A stretch of DNA of 64,000 nucleotides from Streptomyces sp. GQFP (GTDB taxonomy: Bacteria; Actinomycetota; Actinomycetes; Streptomycetales; Streptomycetaceae): assembly GCF_021545335.1 (NCBI RefSeq), contig NZ_CP089312.1:4960001-5024000 (forward strand), in the 5' to 3' direction. Below are positions 63,024 to 64,000 of the stretch, piece after piece. The notes below the pieces were generated by a model. That model made no database searches. It saw only the letters and a list, made by a program, of their open reading frames with translations, and was not told the DNA's origin. Position 1 is the stretch's first letter, and every line of letters begins with the position of its first letter. The translations under genes were made by a program, and so were the position numbers.

Positions 63024-64000
63024 ATGCCCCGCGAGTTCCCCATCGGCCTCACACCTCCCGACTGGCTGGTGCGGAACCTCAAGCCCCAGCCCGCCCCGCC
63101 CGTCAACCGCCCCGCCATGGCCCGCGCCGCGATCGCCATGTCGCTCCCCCTCGCCATCGGCCTCGCCACCGACCACGCCGCCTACGGCGCCCTCGCCTCC
63201 ATGGGCGCCCTGTCCGGCGTCATCGGGGACACCGCCGACGCGTACCGGATGCGCATCCTCAACATCGCGATCCCCCAGCTCTTCGGCGCCCTCGGCGTCA
63301 CGCTCGGCTCGCTCGTCTACGGCCAGGGCTGGACCGCGGTCGTCGCCGTCACCTGCGTGGCCCTCGTCTCCGGGATGATCTCGACGATCGGCGCGGTGGC
63401 CTCCGTGTCCGGCCTGCTGCTGCTCCTCAACTCCGTGATCTGGGCGGGCCTGCCGCTGCCGGGGTCGTGGTGGCTGGCGCCGGTACTGATGTCCGGCGGC
63501 GGCCTGCTGGTCCTGGCCCTCGCCCTGCTCGCCTGGCCGCTGCGGTCGGGGGTGCCGGAGCGGGCGGCGGTCGCGCAGACCTACCGTACGGTCGCCGAAC
63601 TGCTCGCCGCCTGCGCCACCGACGGCTACGAGGACGCCCGCCAGGCCGTCACCCAGTCCCTCAACCAGTCGTACGACCTCGTCCTCGCCCGGCGCGCCCG
63701 CCACCACGGCCGCAGCCCCGAACTCGTGCGTCTGCTCGCCCAGTTGAACGCCATCACCCCGGTCGTCGAGGCCGCCCCCGCCGCCCACCAGACCGGCCGC
63801 CCCCTGCCGCCCGAGGTCCCGGAGGCGGTCCGCCACCTCGCCGACGCCGTCGACACGGGCTACGGCGGCCCGATAGGGCTGAGCATCCCCGCCCCGACCG
63901 ACCACACCGCCCGCGCCGTCGAACAGGCGCTGCGGCACGCCGCCGAGGTGGTCGGCAGCCGCTCCCCCGACCTCCGCACCGCAGCGGCCGACGACCGCCT
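63024..64000 (+). CDS. FUSC-family membrane protein, N-terminal part (runs off right edge)
   Basis: Only the first 325 codons are in the window. Hydrophobic segments at about 34-57, 90-130 and 140-175 (AAIAMSLPLAIGLATDHAAYGALASMGALSGV; PQLFGALGVTLGSLVYGQGW; LLLLNSVIWAGLPLPGSWW) followed by a cytoplasmic helical region match the FUSC (aromatic acid exporter/fusaric acid resistance) layout. ATG 63024 lies about 9 bases after a GATAAT -10 box, so the message is probably leaderless. The second transmembrane half is beyond the edge. Export of aromatic acids or wall-active compounds is family knowledge. Confidence 0.88.
   Translation, partial: MPREFPIGLTPPDWLVRNLKPQPAPPVNRPAMARAAIAMSLPLAIGLATDHAAYGALASMGALSGVIGDTADAYRMRILNIAIPQLFGALGVTLGSLVYGQGWTAVVAVTCVALVSGMISTIGAVASVSGLLLLLNSVIWAGLPLPGSWWLAPVLMSGGGLLVLALALLAWPLRSGVPERAAVAQTYRTVAELLAACATDGYEDARQAVTQSLNQSYDLVLARRARHHGRSPELVRLLAQLNAITPVVEAAPAAHQTGRPLPPEVPEAVRHLADAVDTGYGGPIGLSIPAPTDHTARAVEQALRHAAEVVGSRSPDLRTAAADDR

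Overview
The window is high-GC DNA with the codon bias, GTG/TTG starts and gene families of a streptomycete (DUF397/XRE/ATPase trio, DUF5753, GAF-ANTAR, SpoIIE-type phosphatase, many secreted enzymes, leaderless promoters). It reads as accessory chromosome: short operons on both strands, gene fragments, tandem repeats and interspersed repeat elements, with no rRNA, tRNA, CRISPR array or intact insertion sequence that I could recognise.

Layout. 1-2.2 kb: cold-shock protein and DEAD-box helicase start, a dead ABC-ATPase fragment, an ArsR regulator and a small membrane protein. 2.3-5.7 kb: membrane-anchored NACHT NTPase with an FGE-like domain. 5.7-8.2 kb: XRE-TPR regulator, degenerate resolvase-like protein and DUF7848-type protein. 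8.5-12.8 kb: DUF4142 protein, alpha-glucosidase, truncated nucleoside hydrolase, lipoprotein. 12.9-18.2 kb: prenyltransferase/tryptophanase/C-methyltransferase operon with a carboxylesterase. 18.4-28 kb: AAA regulator, GAF-ANTAR protein, TerD-nuclease fusion, sigma/anti-sigma pair, two-component permease. 28.1-32 kb: XRE-TPR regulator facing a tiny secreted peptide, then a STAND-TPR NTPase. 32.1-34.5 kb: Uma2 protein and NCS1 permease. 34.6-38.2 kb: rifamycin-responsive element followed by a rifamycin glycosyltransferase and the RNA polymerase-protecting helicase HelR. 38.3-46.6 kb: SGNH hydrolase, TetR/SDR pair, XRE/DUF397/ATPase trio, DasR- and LacI-marked beta-1,3-glucanase. 46.6-51 kb: HTH-nSTAND-WD40 protein carrying large internal repeats. 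51.3-64 kb: NPP1 protein, MscS-like protein, M20 amidohydrolase, a repeat-invaded protein, PP2C phosphatase, membrane proteins, MocR regulator facing an alpha/beta hydrolase, EEP protein, FUSC protein (open at the right edge).

Functional themes. (i) Antibiotic self-defence: one promoter with a rifamycin-associated element appears to drive both drug inactivation (Rgt) and target protection (HelR). (ii) A compact prenyl-indole pathway with a methyltransferase where related clusters carry a flavin monooxygenase. (iii) Three different STAND/NACHT-class NTPases plus a TerD-nuclease fusion, consistent with stress or phage-defence content. (iv) A candidate peptide-sensing locus: a helix-turn-helix TPR regulator divergent from a 51-residue secreted peptide with a palindromic operator between them. 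(v) Interspersed Streptomyces repeat elements captured in frame inside two protein genes.

All assignments are from reading the sequence and family knowledge; no database search was run.
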